64,000 nucleotides of DNA from Candidatus Methylopumilus universalis (GCF_006365315.1 NZ_CP040968.1:868001-932000); one strand, 5' to 3'; shown: positions 17,581 to 27,826, counted from the first letter of the stretch. Notes: generated by a model from the letters alone, not told the origin. A program made the numbers and translations.

Positions 17581-17614
17581 CTGTCATATATATGTCACAA
17601 TTTATCCATAAACT
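17581..17614 (+). promoter_or_regulatory. Pho box and -10 of pstS
   Basis: CTGTCATATATATGTCAC (17581-17598) is close to the consensus PhoB site: TGTCA at 17582 and 17593 with 11-base spacing. A -10-like TAAACT (17609-17614) follows 11 bases later. The leader to the pstS ATG is about 35 bases and contains a normal ribosome site (CAGGAG). Confidence 0.9.
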
Positions 17615-17655
17615 AGCCCCTGATTCACTAACTTAAAACAAATCCAGGAGCTTTT

Positions 17656-18654
17656 ATGAAGTCTAACAAAATCAAGAACTTAGGTTTAGCAGCTTTAGTT
17701 GCTTCCACCTTTGCATTTTCATACAACATTCATGCAGCAGATAAAACAATCGCCATCGATGGTTCTTCTACTGTTTACCCAATTACCGAAGCTGTAGCTG
17801 AAGACTTCCAAAAGAAAACAGGCACTAAAGTGACTGTAGGTGTTTCAGGTACAGGTGGTGGTTTTAAAAAATTCTGTCGCGGTGAAACGATGATCTCTAA
17901 TGCATCTCGTCCTATTTCTAAAAAAGAAATGGATATGTGTGCTGAGAGTGGTATCACTTATATCGAATTACCTATTGCTTATGACGCTTTAACTTTAGTG
18001 ACAAACAAAGGTAATGACTGGGCAAAATCAATGACAGTGGCTGAACTTAATAAGATTTGGGATTCAGGCAGTTCTGTTAAAAATTGGAAAGATGTGAATC
18101 CAGCTTGGCCTAACCAACCTATGAAATTGTTTGGCCCAGGTGCTGACTCAGGTACATTCGACTACTTTACTGAAGCAATCAATGGTAGAGCAAAGAAATC
18201 TCGTTCAGATTACACAGCATCTGAAGATGACAATGTATTAGTAACAGGTGTATCAGGTGACAAAGGTGGCTTAGGTTACTTTGGTTTAGCTTACTACCTC
18301 GAGAACAAAGACAAGCTTAACGCTGTCGCAGTTGTCGCTAAAGGTAAAACTGAGGCTGTACTTCCTTCTGAAACCACTGTTATGGATGGCACATACCAAC
18401 CATTAGCACGTCCTTTATTCATCTATGTCAATGGTACTAAAGGTGCTTTTGATAAAGACGTGAAAGCGTTTGTTGAATACTACATCGCTAATGCGCCTAA
18501 ATTAGTGAAAGAAGTGAAATACGTTCCACTTACTAGCGTTGAATATGCTGCTGTTAATAAACATTGGCAAGGTAAAAAAGCTGGTTCTGGCTTCAATGGA
18601 ACTGCTGAAGTAGGTTTAAAAATTGAAGACCTTATCAAGCGTATTAAAGACTAA
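17656..18654 (+). CDS. pstS: Periplasmic phosphate-binding protein PstS
   Basis: High-affinity phosphate receptor of the PstSCAB ABC importer. It is 332 residues with a signal peptide ([17 protein letters not shown], cleavage before ADKT near residue 28). Phosphate-binding loops are [28 protein letters not shown] and [16 protein letters not shown] consensus Pho box is 58 bases upstream of the ATG. A hairpin terminator follows the gene, which would let the receptor be made in excess over the membrane parts. Confidence 0.97.
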   Translation: MKSNKIKNLGLAALVASTFAFSYNIHAADKTIAIDGSSTVYPITEAVAEDFQKKTGTKVTVGVSGTGGGFKKFCRGETMISNASRPISKKEMDMCAESGITYIELPIAYDALTLVTNKGNDWAKSMTVAELNKIWDSGSSVKNWKDVNPAWPNQPMKLFGPGADSGTFDYFTEAINGRAKKSRSDYTASEDDNVLVTGVSGDKGGLGYFGLAYYLENKDKLNAVAVVAKGKTEAVLPSETTVMDGTYQPLARPLFIYVNGTKGAFDKDVKAFVEYYIANAPKLVKEVKYVPLTSVEYAAVNKHWQGKKAGSGFNGTAEVGLKIEDLIKRIKD

Positions 18655-18690
18655 ACACTGAAAGGCCTTTAAAGCAAGTAAGTAACGATT

Positions 18691-18720
18691 AAAAAAGGCG
18701 GCACAAAGACCGCCTTTTTT
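18691..18720 (+). terminator. Terminator/attenuator between pstS and pstC
   Basis: A-run, GGCGG stem, 8-base loop (CACAAAGA), CCGCC, then six Ts. It lies 37 bases after pstS and 55 bases before pstC, so partial termination would set the PstS to PstCAB ratio. Confidence 0.9.
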
Positions 18721-18774
18721 AACTTTGAAACGATACAATCATTTTTAAGTAACTCAATCATAGAAAAAAATAAA

Positions 18775-19707
18775 TTGACAACCACTCAATTAAAAGACCC
18801 GCCGATTAGTAAAAGACTCGCTAAAAATATTAAGCGAAACTTTGTTGAGCGCGTCATCGAAATTATTCTGATGTTTGCAGCGCTTGCTGCTACCTTTATT
18901 ACGATAGGCATTGTTTATATTTTAGTGACTGAAGCCTCAGGATTTTTTAAAGAGGTCAGTATTATCGAATTCTTAACGAGTAGGCAATGGAGCCCGCTTT
19001 TTGAAGATGCGCACTACGGCATTCTTCCCCTTATATCAGGGACACTCACTACATCTTTTGTGGCTCTCAGTATCGCGATTCCGATTGGAACAGTTGCCGC
19101 CATCTACCTTTCTGAATTTGCATCCCACAAAACACGCGAGACTGTGAAACCTGTCTTAGAACTTCTTGTAGGCGTCCCTACAGTGGTGTTTGGTTACTTC
19201 GCCCTTCTTTTTGTAACACCCTTACTCCAAAAATTAAATCCTGAATTACCTACATTTAACATGCTAGGGCCCGGCATCGTCATGGGGGTCATGATTATTC
19301 CCTATATTGCATCGGTGGCTGAGGACGCTATGAGAGCGGTACCTATGAATATGCGCGAAGGCTCTTACGCGATGGGGGCTACTAAATTTCAAACGGCTAT
19401 TCGTGTCGTAACCCCTGCCGCAACATCTGGCATTATTGCTGCCTACATTCTAGGTATCAGCCGCGCAGTGGGTGAAACGATGGTCGTTGCAATCGCAGCA
19501 GGCCAGCAACCTACTTTTACATTCAACCCATTAGAAGGAGCTGCCACAATCACAGCGTATATTGTGCAGGTAGCGATGGGGGACTTACCGCATGGAAGTA
19601 TAGGCTATCAAAGTATTTTTGCAGCCGGTATGGTGTTATTCGTGATTACCTTTGTGTTTAACATTTTAGGTCACATGGCAAGAAAACGATTTGCGGAGAG
19701 GTATTAA
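18775..19707 (+). CDS. pstC: Phosphate ABC transporter permease PstC
   Basis: Inner-membrane permease of 310 residues with six predicted helices. The inner-membrane permease loop is MREGSYAMGATKFQTAIRVV and ISRAVGETMVVAIAAG is typical of PstC. I take TTG at 18775 as the start. No ATG occurs upstream in frame before the pstS terminator, and the first internal ATG (residue 33) would remove the cytoplasmic N-terminus. The ribosome site is weak. It is followed after 3 bases by pstA. Confidence 0.95.
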   Translation: MTTTQLKDPPISKRLAKNIKRNFVERVIEIILMFAALAATFITIGIVYILVTEASGFFKEVSIIEFLTSRQWSPLFEDAHYGILPLISGTLTTSFVALSIAIPIGTVAAIYLSEFASHKTRETVKPVLELLVGVPTVVFGYFALLFVTPLLQKLNPELPTFNMLGPGIVMGVMIIPYIASVAEDAMRAVPMNMREGSYAMGATKFQTAIRVVTPAATSGIIAAYILGISRAVGETMVVAIAAGQQPTFTFNPLEGAATITAYIVQVAMGDLPHGSIGYQSIFAAGMVLFVITFVFNILGHMARKRFAERY

Positions 19708-19710
19708 TTC

Positions 19711-20670
19711 ATGGAGCAAAGTAAAGTGGATGCAGAACATAGCTTAATCAAGCCCAAAACACTCGAAGAAGTGCGTGCCATGATTCGCTCGCATAAACGA
19801 AACGACTTTATTTTTTCATCTATTGGTTTATTGACCATCACGTTCGCACTCCTCACATTGCTTATTCTGTTTGTAGATCTTGTGATGGATGGTTATCCTA
19901 AATTAAATTATCAATTCTTTACCGACTTCCCCTCAAGACGAGCAGCAAATGCAGGTATCTTATCGGCATGGGTGGGTTCATCCCTTATTATGTTAGTGAC
20001 CTTTGTCACCGCAGTGCCTATGGGGGTGGCAGCTGGAGTGTATTTAGAAGAATACGCGCCTAAGAATTGGTTCACCGATATCGTTGAAATCAATGTCACC
20101 AATCTTGCAGGTGTCCCCTCAATCATTTATGGCTTATTAGCACTTGGATTATTTGTATACACATTCCATCTTGGCCAAACAATTGTTACAGCTGGACTCA
20201 CACTGGGTCTTTTAATGTTGCCGATTGTGATTGTATCTACACGAGAAGCTATCCGATCGATTCCTGTTGCTATCCGTGAGGCGGCATACGCTGTGGGAGC
20301 CACAAAATGGCAGGTCGTTTTACATCATGTGATTCAATATTCGTTTGGTGGCATCCTCACAGGGATTATTATTGGCATGGCAAGAGCCTTAGGTGAAACG
20401 GCACCAATCATTACCGTAGGTGCTTTAACCTTTATTGCATTTCTCCCGCCAGCCCCTTTAACGAGCGTAGCTCCTTTTATTTCTTTTGAATGGCTTCAAT
20501 CAGGATTCACGGTACTGCCAATTCAAATGTTTAGCTGGCTCTCGAGACCTGAGCATGCATTCCATATTAATGCAGCAGCAGCTGGTGCTGTAATTATCAT
20601 CCTCACACTTGTGATGAACGGAACGGCAATTTGGCTCCGCTATCGTATTCGTAAAAATATTAAATGGTAA
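19711..20670 (+). CDS. pstA: Phosphate ABC transporter permease PstA
   Basis: Second permease of the phosphate importer, 319 residues. It shares the permease loop with PstC (IREAAYAVGATKWQVVLHHV) and has GMARALGETAPIITVGA. The first helix is near residues 35-55. It starts 3 bases after pstC with GAGAGG as ribosome site, and pstB follows after 21 bases. Clearly co-transcribed with pstC and pstB. Confidence 0.96.
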   Translation: MEQSKVDAEHSLIKPKTLEEVRAMIRSHKRNDFIFSSIGLLTITFALLTLLILFVDLVMDGYPKLNYQFFTDFPSRRAANAGILSAWVGSSLIMLVTFVTAVPMGVAAGVYLEEYAPKNWFTDIVEINVTNLAGVPSIIYGLLALGLFVYTFHLGQTIVTAGLTLGLLMLPIVIVSTREAIRSIPVAIREAAYAVGATKWQVVLHHVIQYSFGGILTGIIIGMARALGETAPIITVGALTFIAFLPPAPLTSVAPFISFEWLQSGFTVLPIQMFSWLSRPEHAFHINAAAAGAVIIILTLVMNGTAIWLRYRIRKNIKW

Positions 20671-20691
20671 ATTTTATCTACAGGAAAAAAA

Positions 20692-21471
20692 ATGGCACAA
20701 AATAAATTAAACATCAAAGCTGAAGCAAAGAATCTTAACTTTTTCTATGCAGATGGCACCAAGGCACTCAAAGATGTAAGCCTTCCTGTTTATGAGAATA
20801 AAATTACAGCGCTTATCGGCCCTTCAGGTTGCGGCAAATCTACATTCTTACGCTGCTTTAATCGCATGCACGATTTATATCCTGGTAATCGCTATGAGGG
20901 ACAAATTCTTCTTCACCCAGACAATACAAATGTACTTGCTAAAGGTGTTGATCCTATTGAAGTGCGTATGCGCATCAGTATGGTGTTTCAAAAACCTAAT
21001 CCATTTCCAAAGTCTATTTATGAGAATGTCGCTTACGGCTTAAGAGTGCGTGGAGAAAGATCAAAATCAGCGGTGGATGACAAAGTTGAGGAGGCATTAA
21101 AAGGTGCTTCACTTTGGAATGAAGTTAAAGATCGATTACAGGATTTAGCTTTTAATTTATCGGGTGGCCAACAGCAGCGTCTATGTATTGCGCGCGCCCT
21201 AGCGACAGATCCAGAGATTATGTTATTCGATGAGCCTACATCAGCTCTCGATCCCATTGCGACGGTTAATATTGAGGAGCTTATGTCAGGCTTAAAAAAT
21301 AAGCTTTCCATTTTAATCGTGACACATAATATGCAACAAGCTGCGCGTATTTCTGATTACACAGCCTATATGTACCTCGGTGAAATGATTGAATTCGATG
21401 CCACGGATAAGATCTTCACGAACCCGGGTAAAAAAGAAACTGAAGATTACATTACAGGAAAGTTCGGTTAA
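20692..21471 (+). CDS. pstB: Phosphate ABC transporter ATP-binding protein PstB
   Basis: ATPase of the phosphate importer, 259 residues. Walker A is GPSGCGKST, the signature motif is [16 protein letters not shown], Walker B is [14 protein letters not shown], and the switch histidine is in [11 protein letters not shown]-loop text [17 protein letters not shown] is typical of PstB. No phoU, phoB or phoR follows in the window; the next gene is an 81-residue membrane protein 11 bases downstream. Confidence 0.97.
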   Translation: MAQNKLNIKAEAKNLNFFYADGTKALKDVSLPVYENKITALIGPSGCGKSTFLRCFNRMHDLYPGNRYEGQILLHPDNTNVLAKGVDPIEVRMRISMVFQKPNPFPKSIYENVAYGLRVRGERSKSAVDDKVEEALKGASLWNEVKDRLQDLAFNLSGGQQQRLCIARALATDPEIMLFDEPTSALDPIATVNIEELMSGLKNKLSILIVTHNMQQAARISDYTAYMYLGEMIEFDATDKIFTNPGKKETEDYITGKFG

Positions 21472-21482
21472 GATTTTTTAAA

Positions 21483-21728
21483 TTGCTTAAAGCTACAAAA
21501 AAATTTCTTAAAAAAAATTTAAAGTGGTTTGCCACTTTTTTTATTCTACTAGGACTTCTTCTTACCAATCTGAATCTCTACCCCTACAATATTTTTTCTC
21601 ACAGCCTAGGTGTTTTAGGCTGGACGTTCACAGGCTATGTCAATAAAGATCGCGCCATCCTGATTAACTTCGGACTTCAAATTCCTTTATTTATGATTGG
21701 CTATTTCAAACTGTTTGGAATGAGTTAA
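21483..21728 (+). CDS. Small two-helix membrane protein at the end of the pst operon
   Basis: It is 81 residues, lysine-rich at the N-terminus (KATKKFLKKNLKW), with two hydrophobic segments (about residues 15-33 and 59-78) and a short polar middle (WTFTGYVNKDRA). I do not know its function; it resembles small uncharacterised inner-membrane proteins (DUF6552-like) seen in aquatic bacteria. The start is TTG at 21483, since no ATG is available. It follows pstB by 11 bases, which suggests co-transcription with pstCAB. Its stop overlaps the stop of convergent glmM (TTAA, 21725-21728). Confidence 0.6.
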   Translation: MLKATKKFLKKNLKWFATFFILLGLLLTNLNLYPYNIFSHSLGVLGWTFTGYVNKDRAILINFGLQIPLFMIGYFKLFGMS

Positions 21729-23077
21729 GCAGCTTCTTTGACTTTTTCTGCAATAAGCTTAGCGTAACTTTTAACTTCCTCAATGTCTTGACCCTCGACC
21801 ATGACACGAATCTTAGGTTCAGTGCCTGAAGGCCTCAAGAGCACACGACCTTTATTGTTTAGTTTCTCCTCCACACTTCTCACAGCATCCTGAATTGATT
21901 TATTTTTTTCTAGGTCAATTTTTTTATGGGTTTCAACATTGATTAACACTTGAGGATAAAGTGGCGAATCTTTAGTGGCATCATGAAGCGATTGATTAAG
22001 AAGCCGTAATGATTTTAAAACTTGAAGAGATGCGATGATGGCATCTCCTGTTGAATGCTGATCAAGGGTCAGTATGTGGCCTGAGTTTTCACCACCAATC
22101 GACCAACCTTTTTCAAGAAGCGCTTCTAAAACATAACGATCACCTACATGTGTTCTAATAAATTCAACGCCTAGATCCTGAAAGGCTTTTTCAATTGCCA
22201 TATTAGTCATTAATGTTCCAACCACGCCACCTTTTAATTGATTTTTTGCTTTTAGGGCTTTTGCGATCACTAAAAGAAGTTGATCGCCGTCAACAATATG
22301 GCCTAAATGATCTATCATCACCACGCGATCACCATCACCATCAAAAGCAATACCTAAGTCTGCTTTATGTTTTAAGGTAGCTTCTTTAATCGTTTTGGGA
22401 TGTGTAGAGCCAACATCTAGATTAATATTAAACCCGTTAGGCTCATTACCAACAGTGATAACTTCAGCACCTAATTCAGAGAATATTTTTGGGGCGACAT
22501 GATAAGTAGCACCATGCGCGCAATCTAATACAATTTTAAGACCTCGAAGATTTAGCTTTTCTGGGAATGTGCTCTTACAAAACTCGACATAACGACCTTC
22601 AGCATCATCGACGCGCTTTGCTTTTCCTAACTCGTGAGGCAATACAGTTTTAATAGATTCATTCAAGGCCAATTCAACTTCCGCTTCAAACGAATCAGGT
22701 AATTTTTCTCCAGCCTCAGAAAATATTTTAATACCGTTATCAGGGAATGGGTTATGTGACGCAGAAATCACAATGCCTGCTTGCGATCTTAATGCTTTTG
22801 TTAGATAAGCAATCGCTGGCGTTGGCATGGGGCCCGTTAAATATACATCGACACCTGCTGCAATAAATCCTGACTCGAGCGCTGACTCCAACATATAGCC
22901 TGACACTCTTGTATCTTTGCCAATGACGACACTTGGATGTTTGATTTTTTCATCTCGATTATTTTTAACCAAGATAGATCCGATCGCAAAGCCTAGACGA
23001 ATAAAAAAGTCAGGTGTGATGGGATCTTGACCCACAACACCTCGAATACCGTCCGTTCCAAAATAATGTCTTGTCAT
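21725..23077 (-). CDS. glmM: Phosphoglucosamine mutase
   Basis: Converts glucosamine-6-phosphate to glucosamine-1-phosphate for UDP-GlcNAc, peptidoglycan and LPS. It is 450 residues (family about 445). The phosphoserine loop is GIVISASHNPFPDNG, the metal-binding loop is AFDGDGDRVVMID, sugar specificity is in GGENSGHI, and the phosphate-binding loop is LLRPSGTEPKIRVMVEG. It lies 2 bases downstream of folP, the usual folP-glmM pair behind ftsH. Confidence 0.97.
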   Translation of the reverse strand: MTRHYFGTDGIRGVVGQDPITPDFFIRLGFAIGSILVKNNRDEKIKHPSVVIGKDTRVSGYMLESALESGFIAAGVDVYLTGPMPTPAIAYLTKALRSQAGIVISASHNPFPDNGIKIFSEAGEKLPDSFEAEVELALNESIKTVLPHELGKAKRVDDAEGRYVEFCKSTFPEKLNLRGLKIVLDCAHGATYHVAPKIFSELGAEVITVGNEPNGFNINLDVGSTHPKTIKEATLKHKADLGIAFDGDGDRVVMIDHLGHIVDGDQLLLVIAKALKAKNQLKGGVVGTLMTNMAIEKAFQDLGVEFIRTHVGDRYVLEALLEKGWSIGGENSGHILTLDQHSTGDAIIASLQVLKSLRLLNQSLHDATKDSPLYPQVLINVETHKKIDLEKNKSIQDAVRSVEEKLNNKGRVLLRPSGTEPKIRVMVEGQDIEEVKSYAKLIAEKVKEAA

Positions 23078-23079
23078 AT

Positions 23080-23907
23080 TTAAGCCGTGCTCTGAAATAC
23101 ATGAATAATCTTTAAAGCGCTTTGGGTTTCTTTTACATCGTGAACTCGTAATATTTTAGCCCCTTTTAATATAGAAAAGATAGCTGCTGAAATGCTTCCT
23201 GATAGATGATCGTCATGATCACCGTTCAAGATTTTTCTAATGAATGATTTCCTAGAAACTCCTACCAGCATGGGTAAATTTAGCGATTGAAACGATTCAA
23301 TTTTTTGTAGAAGGTCTATGTTATGTTCGAATGTTTTTCCGAAGCCAAAGCCTGGATCTAGGATAACACGCGATTTATCGATACCTTCATTTGTAAGAAG
23401 ATTCACGCGCTCTTCTAAAAATGACTTCACTTCATTCACCACATTTTTATAAATAGGATTAAGTTGCATTGTCTTAGGCGTGCCTTGCATGTGCATTAAA
23501 CAGATGCCCACATTTGATTTTTTTATTGTATCGATAGCATTTGGTTTTTGCAGAGCAAAAATATCATTGATCATCGCAACATCCATATCAATGACTTCTT
23601 TCATAACTTCGGGTTTATAAGTGTCAACCGAGATGGCAATATCAGAGATTCTTTTTATCGCCTCAATAATAGGTGTAATGCGCTTTAATTCTTCATCTGG
23701 ACTGACAGCATCAGATCCGGGCCGCGTCGATTCTCCACCAATATCAATGATATCAACACCCTCTTCGATCATTTTTTCAGCGCGCTTTAAAGCTGCATTA
23801 AAATCTAAAAACATTCCGCCATCAGAAAATGAATCGGGTGTGATATTTAAAATTCCCATTAGAAGTGGGCGCTTTAAATCAAAGGAATGTTTATTTAATT
23901 GAAGCAT
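23080..23907 (-). CDS. folP: Dihydropteroate synthase
   Basis: Joins p-aminobenzoate to the pterin pyrophosphate in folate synthesis. From ATG 23907 it has 275 residues. Motifs are LLMGILNITPDSFSDGG, IIDIGGESTRPGSD, DPGFGFGKT and GVSRKSFI. A TTG at 23919 in the same frame would extend it by four residues but lies inside the terminator hairpin behind ftsH, so I prefer the ATG. Followed at once by glmM. Confidence 0.95.
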   Translation of the reverse strand: MLQLNKHSFDLKRPLLMGILNITPDSFSDGGMFLDFNAALKRAEKMIEEGVDIIDIGGESTRPGSDAVSPDEELKRITPIIEAIKRISDIAISVDTYKPEVMKEVIDMDVAMINDIFALQKPNAIDTIKKSNVGICLMHMQGTPKTMQLNPIYKNVVNEVKSFLEERVNLLTNEGIDKSRVILDPGFGFGKTFEHNIDLLQKIESFQSLNLPMLVGVSRKSFIRKILNGDHDDHLSGSISAAIFSILKGAKILRVHDVKETQSALKIIHVFQSTA

Positions 23908-23910
23908 TGA

Positions 23911-23940
23911 AAAAAACAAAGGCTAGATAAACTAGCCTTG
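23911..23940 (-). terminator. Terminator between ftsH and folP
   Basis: A perfect 9-bp stem CAAGGCTAG/CTAGCCTTG with loop TTTAT (read on the minus strand) is followed by TTTGTTTTTT. It begins 8 bases after the ftsH stop, so folP-glmM rely on readthrough or a promoter inside ftsH. Confidence 0.85.
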
Positions 23941-23947
23941 ATTTCAT

Positions 23948-25843
23948 TTAGCCCTTGGCGCTCGGCTGAGGAGCTACCGCTACCTTTGAACCTGAAGATC
24001 CTTTATCGATCTTCGGAGGATTAGGCGTTTGTTTAGGTTTTGGTGGTCTCGCTTTTTTCCCTGCCATGATGTCATTGATCTGATCTGCATCAATCGTTTC
24101 ATATTCAAGTAAAGCTTTTGCCATCGCCTCGACTTTGCGACGATTTTTTTCAATCAACTTTCTAGCCACACTATATTGCTCGTCAAGAATACGGCGAATC
24201 TCAGCGTCGACTTTTTGTTGAGTTGCTTCAGAAATTGTTTTCGAAGACATCGAACCAAAGAAAGAGTCCTGATCTTGTCCTACGTAGACCATCGTACCTA
24301 ACTTATCTGACATACCGTAACGCGTTACCATATCACGCGCCAATTTCGTTGCGCGCTCAAAGTCGTTCGATGCGCCTGTCGACATTTGCTTCATGAAAAC
24401 TTCTTCTGCAATACGTCCGCCAAAGAGAATCGAGATTTCTTCTAGCATCTTATTTTTGTAATTACTAATACGATCAAACTCTGGCAGCTGCCATGTAAGA
24501 CCGAGCGCCCAGCCACGAGGCATAATTGTCACTTTATGCACAGGGTCTGCGTGAGGTAATAATTTTGCAACCACTGCATGACCTGATTCATGGAATGCTG
24601 TATTCATTCGCTCTTCTTCTCTCATCACGAGTGATTTTCTTTCAGGCCCCATAAAGATTTTATCTTTAGCATCTTCAAAATCTTGCATATCGACGGTGCG
24701 TTTATTTCTTCGAGCGGCAAACAATGCTGATTCATTTACAAGGTTGGCTAAGTCAGCGCCTGAAAAGCCTGGCGTACCTCTGGCAATGATGCTTGCTTTC
24801 ACATCAGGATCTGCTGGAATTTTTCTCATGTGAACTAAAAGAATTTCTTCGCGACCTTTAATGTCAGGAAGAGATACCATCACTTGTCGATCAAAACGTC
24901 CTGGACGTAATAAAGCTTTATCGAGGACATCTGCACGATTGGTTGCCGCAATGACTATCACGCCCGAGTTAGGTTCGAAGCCATCGAGCTCAACTAAAAG
25001 CTGATTGAGTGTTTGTTCGCGCTCATCATTACCACCGCCTGAACCTTGACCTCGATGACGACCTACCGCATCAATTTCATCAATAAAAATAATACATGGC
25101 GCACTCTTTTTAGATTGTTCAAACATATCTCTTACACGAGCAGCACCTACACCTACAAACATTTCTACGAAGTCAGATCCTGAAATCGTAAAGAAAGGTA
25201 CCTTAGCTTCACCCGCAATTGCACGCGCTAGTAATGTCTTACCTGTGCCTGGAGGTCCCACCATGAGAACGCCTCTTGGTATGCGGCCACCTAATTTATG
25301 AAACTTGCTTGGATCTTTTAGGAATTCAACAATTTCTGTTACTTCTTCTTTTGCTTCATCACAGCCCGCTACGTCAGCAAATGTTGTTTGATTGTTCGTT
25401 TGATCAAGTTGTCTAGCCTTACTCTTGCCAAATGAAAATGGGCCGCCACCTTTGGAGCCACCTTGCATCTGACGCATAAAGAAAATCCAAACGCCCACTA
25501 GAAGAATCATCGGAAACCAAGAAATGAAAATACTCATAAGGACTGATTGCTGTTCTTCAGGCTTAGCTTCCACAATGACATTATTTTTTAGAAGGTCGGA
25601 CACCAACCAAGGATCAGTGGGAGCATAGGTATTAAATTTCTTACCCTCACTCGTTGTGCCTTTGATTCTATGGTTATCAATCTCAACTTTGGCAATCCTG
25701 CCTTCTTTAACCTGCTGCATAAATTGAGAGTAGACAAGTGGTGTATCAGTTTTCGAAGACCCTGAGAACTGATTAAAAATCGTCATGAGAATGAGTGCTA
25801 TCGCAACCCAGATGGCAATGCTTTTTAGTGTGTTGTTATTCAA
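23948..25843 (-). CDS. ftsH: ATP-dependent membrane zinc protease FtsH
   Basis: Hexameric inner-membrane protease that degrades, among others, RpoH and LpxC in E. coli. It is 631 residues. Two transmembrane helices (about residues 8-23 and 100-120) flank the periplasmic domain. The AAA domain has Walker A GPPGTGKT, Walker [17 protein letters not shown] and the second region of homology [20 protein letters not shown]. The zinc site is HESGH. The tail is rich in proline and lysine. It follows rlmE by 74 bases on the same strand, the conserved rlmE-ftsH order. Confidence 0.98.
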   Translation of the reverse strand: MNNNTLKSIAIWVAIALILMTIFNQFSGSSKTDTPLVYSQFMQQVKEGRIAKVEIDNHRIKGTTSEGKKFNTYAPTDPWLVSDLLKNNVIVEAKPEEQQSVLMSIFISWFPMILLVGVWIFFMRQMQGGSKGGGPFSFGKSKARQLDQTNNQTTFADVAGCDEAKEEVTEIVEFLKDPSKFHKLGGRIPRGVLMVGPPGTGKTLLARAIAGEAKVPFFTISGSDFVEMFVGVGAARVRDMFEQSKKSAPCIIFIDEIDAVGRHRGQGSGGGNDEREQTLNQLLVELDGFEPNSGVIVIAATNRADVLDKALLRPGRFDRQVMVSLPDIKGREEILLVHMRKIPADPDVKASIIARGTPGFSGADLANLVNESALFAARRNKRTVDMQDFEDAKDKIFMGPERKSLVMREEERMNTAFHESGHAVVAKLLPHADPVHKVTIMPRGWALGLTWQLPEFDRISNYKNKMLEEISILFGGRIAEEVFMKQMSTGASNDFERATKLARDMVTRYGMSDKLGTMVYVGQDQDSFFGSMSSKTISEATQQKVDAEIRRILDEQYSVARKLIEKNRRKVEAMAKALLEYETIDADQINDIMAGKKARPPKPKQTPNPPKIDKGSSGSKVAVAPQPSAKG

Positions 25844-25917
25844 TTGATGGATGACCTCGTATCATCTGTTTTAATCATTTAATTTTAAACCTAATTGCGT
25901 GACTACATTATGACTTT

Positions 25918-26535
25918 TTAAGCTTTTGCAAAGCCTAGCAAATAAACCTCACTACTTCGATCACGTGAAGCTTTAGGCTTAACTGTGATAACTTTTTCGA
26001 ACTCAGGACGCATCTTTTTCACCAGCTCATCAAAATCAGCGCCAATAAAGGTTTTGACTAGAAAATGGCCACCTGGTTTCAACCATTGCAAAGAAAAATC
26101 TAAAGCAAGCTCAGTAAGATGCATAACACCTGGCTGATCAACTGTCTTTATCCCTGTAATATTGGGGGCCATATCCGAAATTACAAGATCTATCGCCGAA
26201 TTATTTAAGTAGGCTTCAAGCTCTCTTAATGAGGTTTCTTCTCTAAAATCTCCCTGAATAAAATCGACCCTAGGAATAGGATCCATAGGCAGTAAATCCA
26301 TAGCGATAATGTGGCCTTTACCTTGAAGCAGTTTTGCCACGACCTGAGACCAACTTCCAGGAGTTGAACCCAAATCGACGACATTCATACCAGGCTTGAT
26401 GAGCTTATATTTCTCATGGATCTCCATAAGCTTGTAAGCAGCTCGAGATCGAAAGCCATCCTTCTGGGCTTGTTTAACGAAGGCATCATTTACATGCTCT
26501 TGCATCCAAGCCTTGCTAGTTCTTGTTCTTTTCAT
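25918..26535 (-). CDS. rlmE: 23S rRNA 2'-O-methyltransferase RlmE (FtsJ)
   Basis: Methylates U2552 of 23S rRNA in the peptidyl-transferase centre. It is 205 residues. The entry SRAAYKLMEIHEKY carries the catalytic Lys, the AdoMet loop is VVDLGSTPGSWSQV, DLVISDMAPNITG carries the catalytic Asp, and HFLVKTF the second Lys. Divergent from yhbY with a 42-base gap. Confidence 0.97.
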   Translation of the reverse strand: MKRTRTSKAWMQEHVNDAFVKQAQKDGFRSRAAYKLMEIHEKYKLIKPGMNVVDLGSTPGSWSQVVAKLLQGKGHIIAMDLLPMDPIPRVDFIQGDFREETSLRELEAYLNNSAIDLVISDMAPNITGIKTVDQPGVMHLTELALDFSLQWLKPGGHFLVKTFIGADFDELVKKMRPEFEKVITVKPKASRDRSSEVYLLGFAKA

Positions 26536-26577
26536 CTGTTAAAATCGATTCTTTTAGATCTTAAGAAGTTTTCTACC

Positions 26578-26865
26578 TTGAATTCAAAAGCCATTGCATA
26601 CCTTCGAAGCTTAGCGCACACATTAAATCCAGTAGTTAGAATTGGGAATAAGGGTTTATCAGCATCAGTCATTAAGGAAATTGAGCTTAATCTTAACGCA
26701 CATGAGTTGATTAAAATTAAAATTCAAAATGATGATAGATCGGTTCGTGAATCCATGTTAAGTGAAATATGTGAGGCACTTAAGGCAACCGCCGTACATC
26801 ATATTGGCTTGCAAATTATTGTTTATCGCCAGGCATCCGAGCCTAAGATCGTTATACCCAAATAA
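26578..26865 (+). CDS. yhbY: YhbY-family ribosome-assembly RNA-binding protein
   Basis: CRM-domain protein that binds pre-50S ribosomes. From TTG 26578 it is 95 residues, as in the family (97 in E. coli). Core text is LRSLAHTLNPVVRIGNKGLS, NAHELIKIKI and the C-terminal IVYRQASEPKIVIPK. The open frame runs upstream to 26416, but that part is antisense to rlmE and unlike the family, so the TTG with AAGAAG about 10 bases upstream is the likely start. The stop TAA directly abuts the TTA (stop) of the convergent DUF4149 gene. Confidence 0.9.
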   Translation: MNSKAIAYLRSLAHTLNPVVRIGNKGLSASVIKEIELNLNAHELIKIKIQNDDRSVRESMLSEICEALKATAVHHIGLQIIVYRQASEPKIVIPK

Positions 26866-27312
26866 TTATCTAATTTTTAAAATCGCAAAAACGCCCAAGA
26901 AACACTCAAGCAAATACGCAATACTTGATACGCCATGCCACGTTGTAAATCGATCAGCAAATACGCTCTCCATCACATCTTTCGGCATCGCATCTAATTT
27001 GAATTTTTCTAAAAGGGGATTAATACCTAAATGACTGATAAGAATTAAAACGAGCATCAGTACAACCAACCAGAAAAAACTTTGCTTTAATGCATTCGTG
27101 CCAAACTGATAAACGCGCTGAATTAATAAAAAAATACTCGTTGCCATACCCACATACGCCATCATCTTAAAAAGCTGGCCCGCAATATTACCTGCAAGTT
27201 GCGCCTCAGGAATCAGCTTAAATAATTCATAAGCCACAATACCCACAACCCACAACCCACCTATCCAAAAGGTTGCGGCAATCAGCGCTAAATTTTCTAA
27301 CCATTGTTTCAT
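26866..27312 (-). CDS. DUF4149 membrane protein
   Basis: It is 148 residues with four predicted helices (about 5-30, 50-67, 78-98 and 125-146). The N-terminal LALIAATFWIGGLWVVGIVA and the closing WHGVSSIAYLLECF are typical of the DUF4149/TMEM205-like family, which commonly lies between greA and yhbY in betaproteobacteria. Function unknown. It starts 34 bases after greA on the same strand. Confidence 0.85.
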   Translation of the reverse strand: MKQWLENLALIAATFWIGGLWVVGIVAYELFKLIPEAQLAGNIAGQLFKMMAYVGMATSIFLLIQRVYQFGTNALKQSFFWLVVLMLVLILISHLGINPLLEKFKLDAMPKDVMESVFADRFTTWHGVSSIAYLLECFLGVFAILKIR

Positions 27313-27346
27313 GATGTTTTTAGTTTAATACAAAAATGAATTTAAT

Positions 27347-27826
27347 TTACACATACTTGATATCTAATATCTCGTAGGATTTAGCACCCCCCGGTGTATT
27401 GACTTCAGCTACGTCGCCAATAGCCTTACCAATAAATGCTTTTGCAATCGGTGAGTTGATTGAAATCTTTTTCTGCTTAATATCAGCCTCATCATCGCCC
27501 ACAATTTGGTACGTAAAGATATCTTCTGTATCTAGATCTTGCACTTCAACTGTGGATCCAAACACACATTCACTCTCGCCTACAATCGAAGAAGGATCAA
27601 TCACCATAGCAGTGGAAAGTTTAGCTTCAATTTCTGCTATGCGACCTTCAATAAAACTTTGACGCTCTTTCGCAGATTCATATTCCGCATTCTCAGACAA
27701 GTCGCCTTGCGCTCTTGCCTCTGAGATTGCCTGGATGATATTAGGGCGATCAACACTTTTTAAGCGCTGAAGCTCTTCTTTAAGCTGCTCAGCGCCTTTA
27801 ATTGTCATGGGTATTTGTTTAAGCAT
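27347..27826 (-). CDS. greA: Transcription elongation factor GreA
   Basis: Stimulates cleavage of backtracked RNA by RNA polymerase. From ATG 27826 it has 159 residues (E. coli 158). The N-terminal coiled coil has acidic tip residues in [16 protein letters not shown], and the C-terminal FKBP-like domain ends [20 protein letters not shown]. The frame extends to 27853, but the AGGA ribosome site sits 6 bases before the ATG at 27826, which therefore is the better start. A hairpin precedes it, behind carB. Confidence 0.95.
   Translation of the reverse strand: MLKQIPMTIKGAEQLKEELQRLKSVDRPNIIQAISEARAQGDLSENAEYESAKERQSFIEGRIAEIEAKLSTAMVIDPSSIVGESECVFGSTVEVQDLDTEDIFTYQIVGDDEADIKQKKISINSPIAKAFIGKAIGDVAEVNTPGGAKSYEILDIKYV

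Noticed and set aside
4021-21728. Recently acquired phosphate island
   Set aside because: Base composition and gene style look the same as in the flanking housekeeping genes, there are no integrase, transposase, tRNA or flanking repeats, and housekeeping genes (prfB, lysS) lie inside it.
26416-26577. Upstream extension of the yhbY frame
   Set aside because: It is antisense to rlmE, unlike the YhbY family, and the normal family length starts at TTG 26578.
26762-27034. 90-codon plus-strand frame spanning the end of yhbY and DUF4149
   Set aside because: It is out of frame with yhbY and antisense to DUF4149, whose families are both clear.
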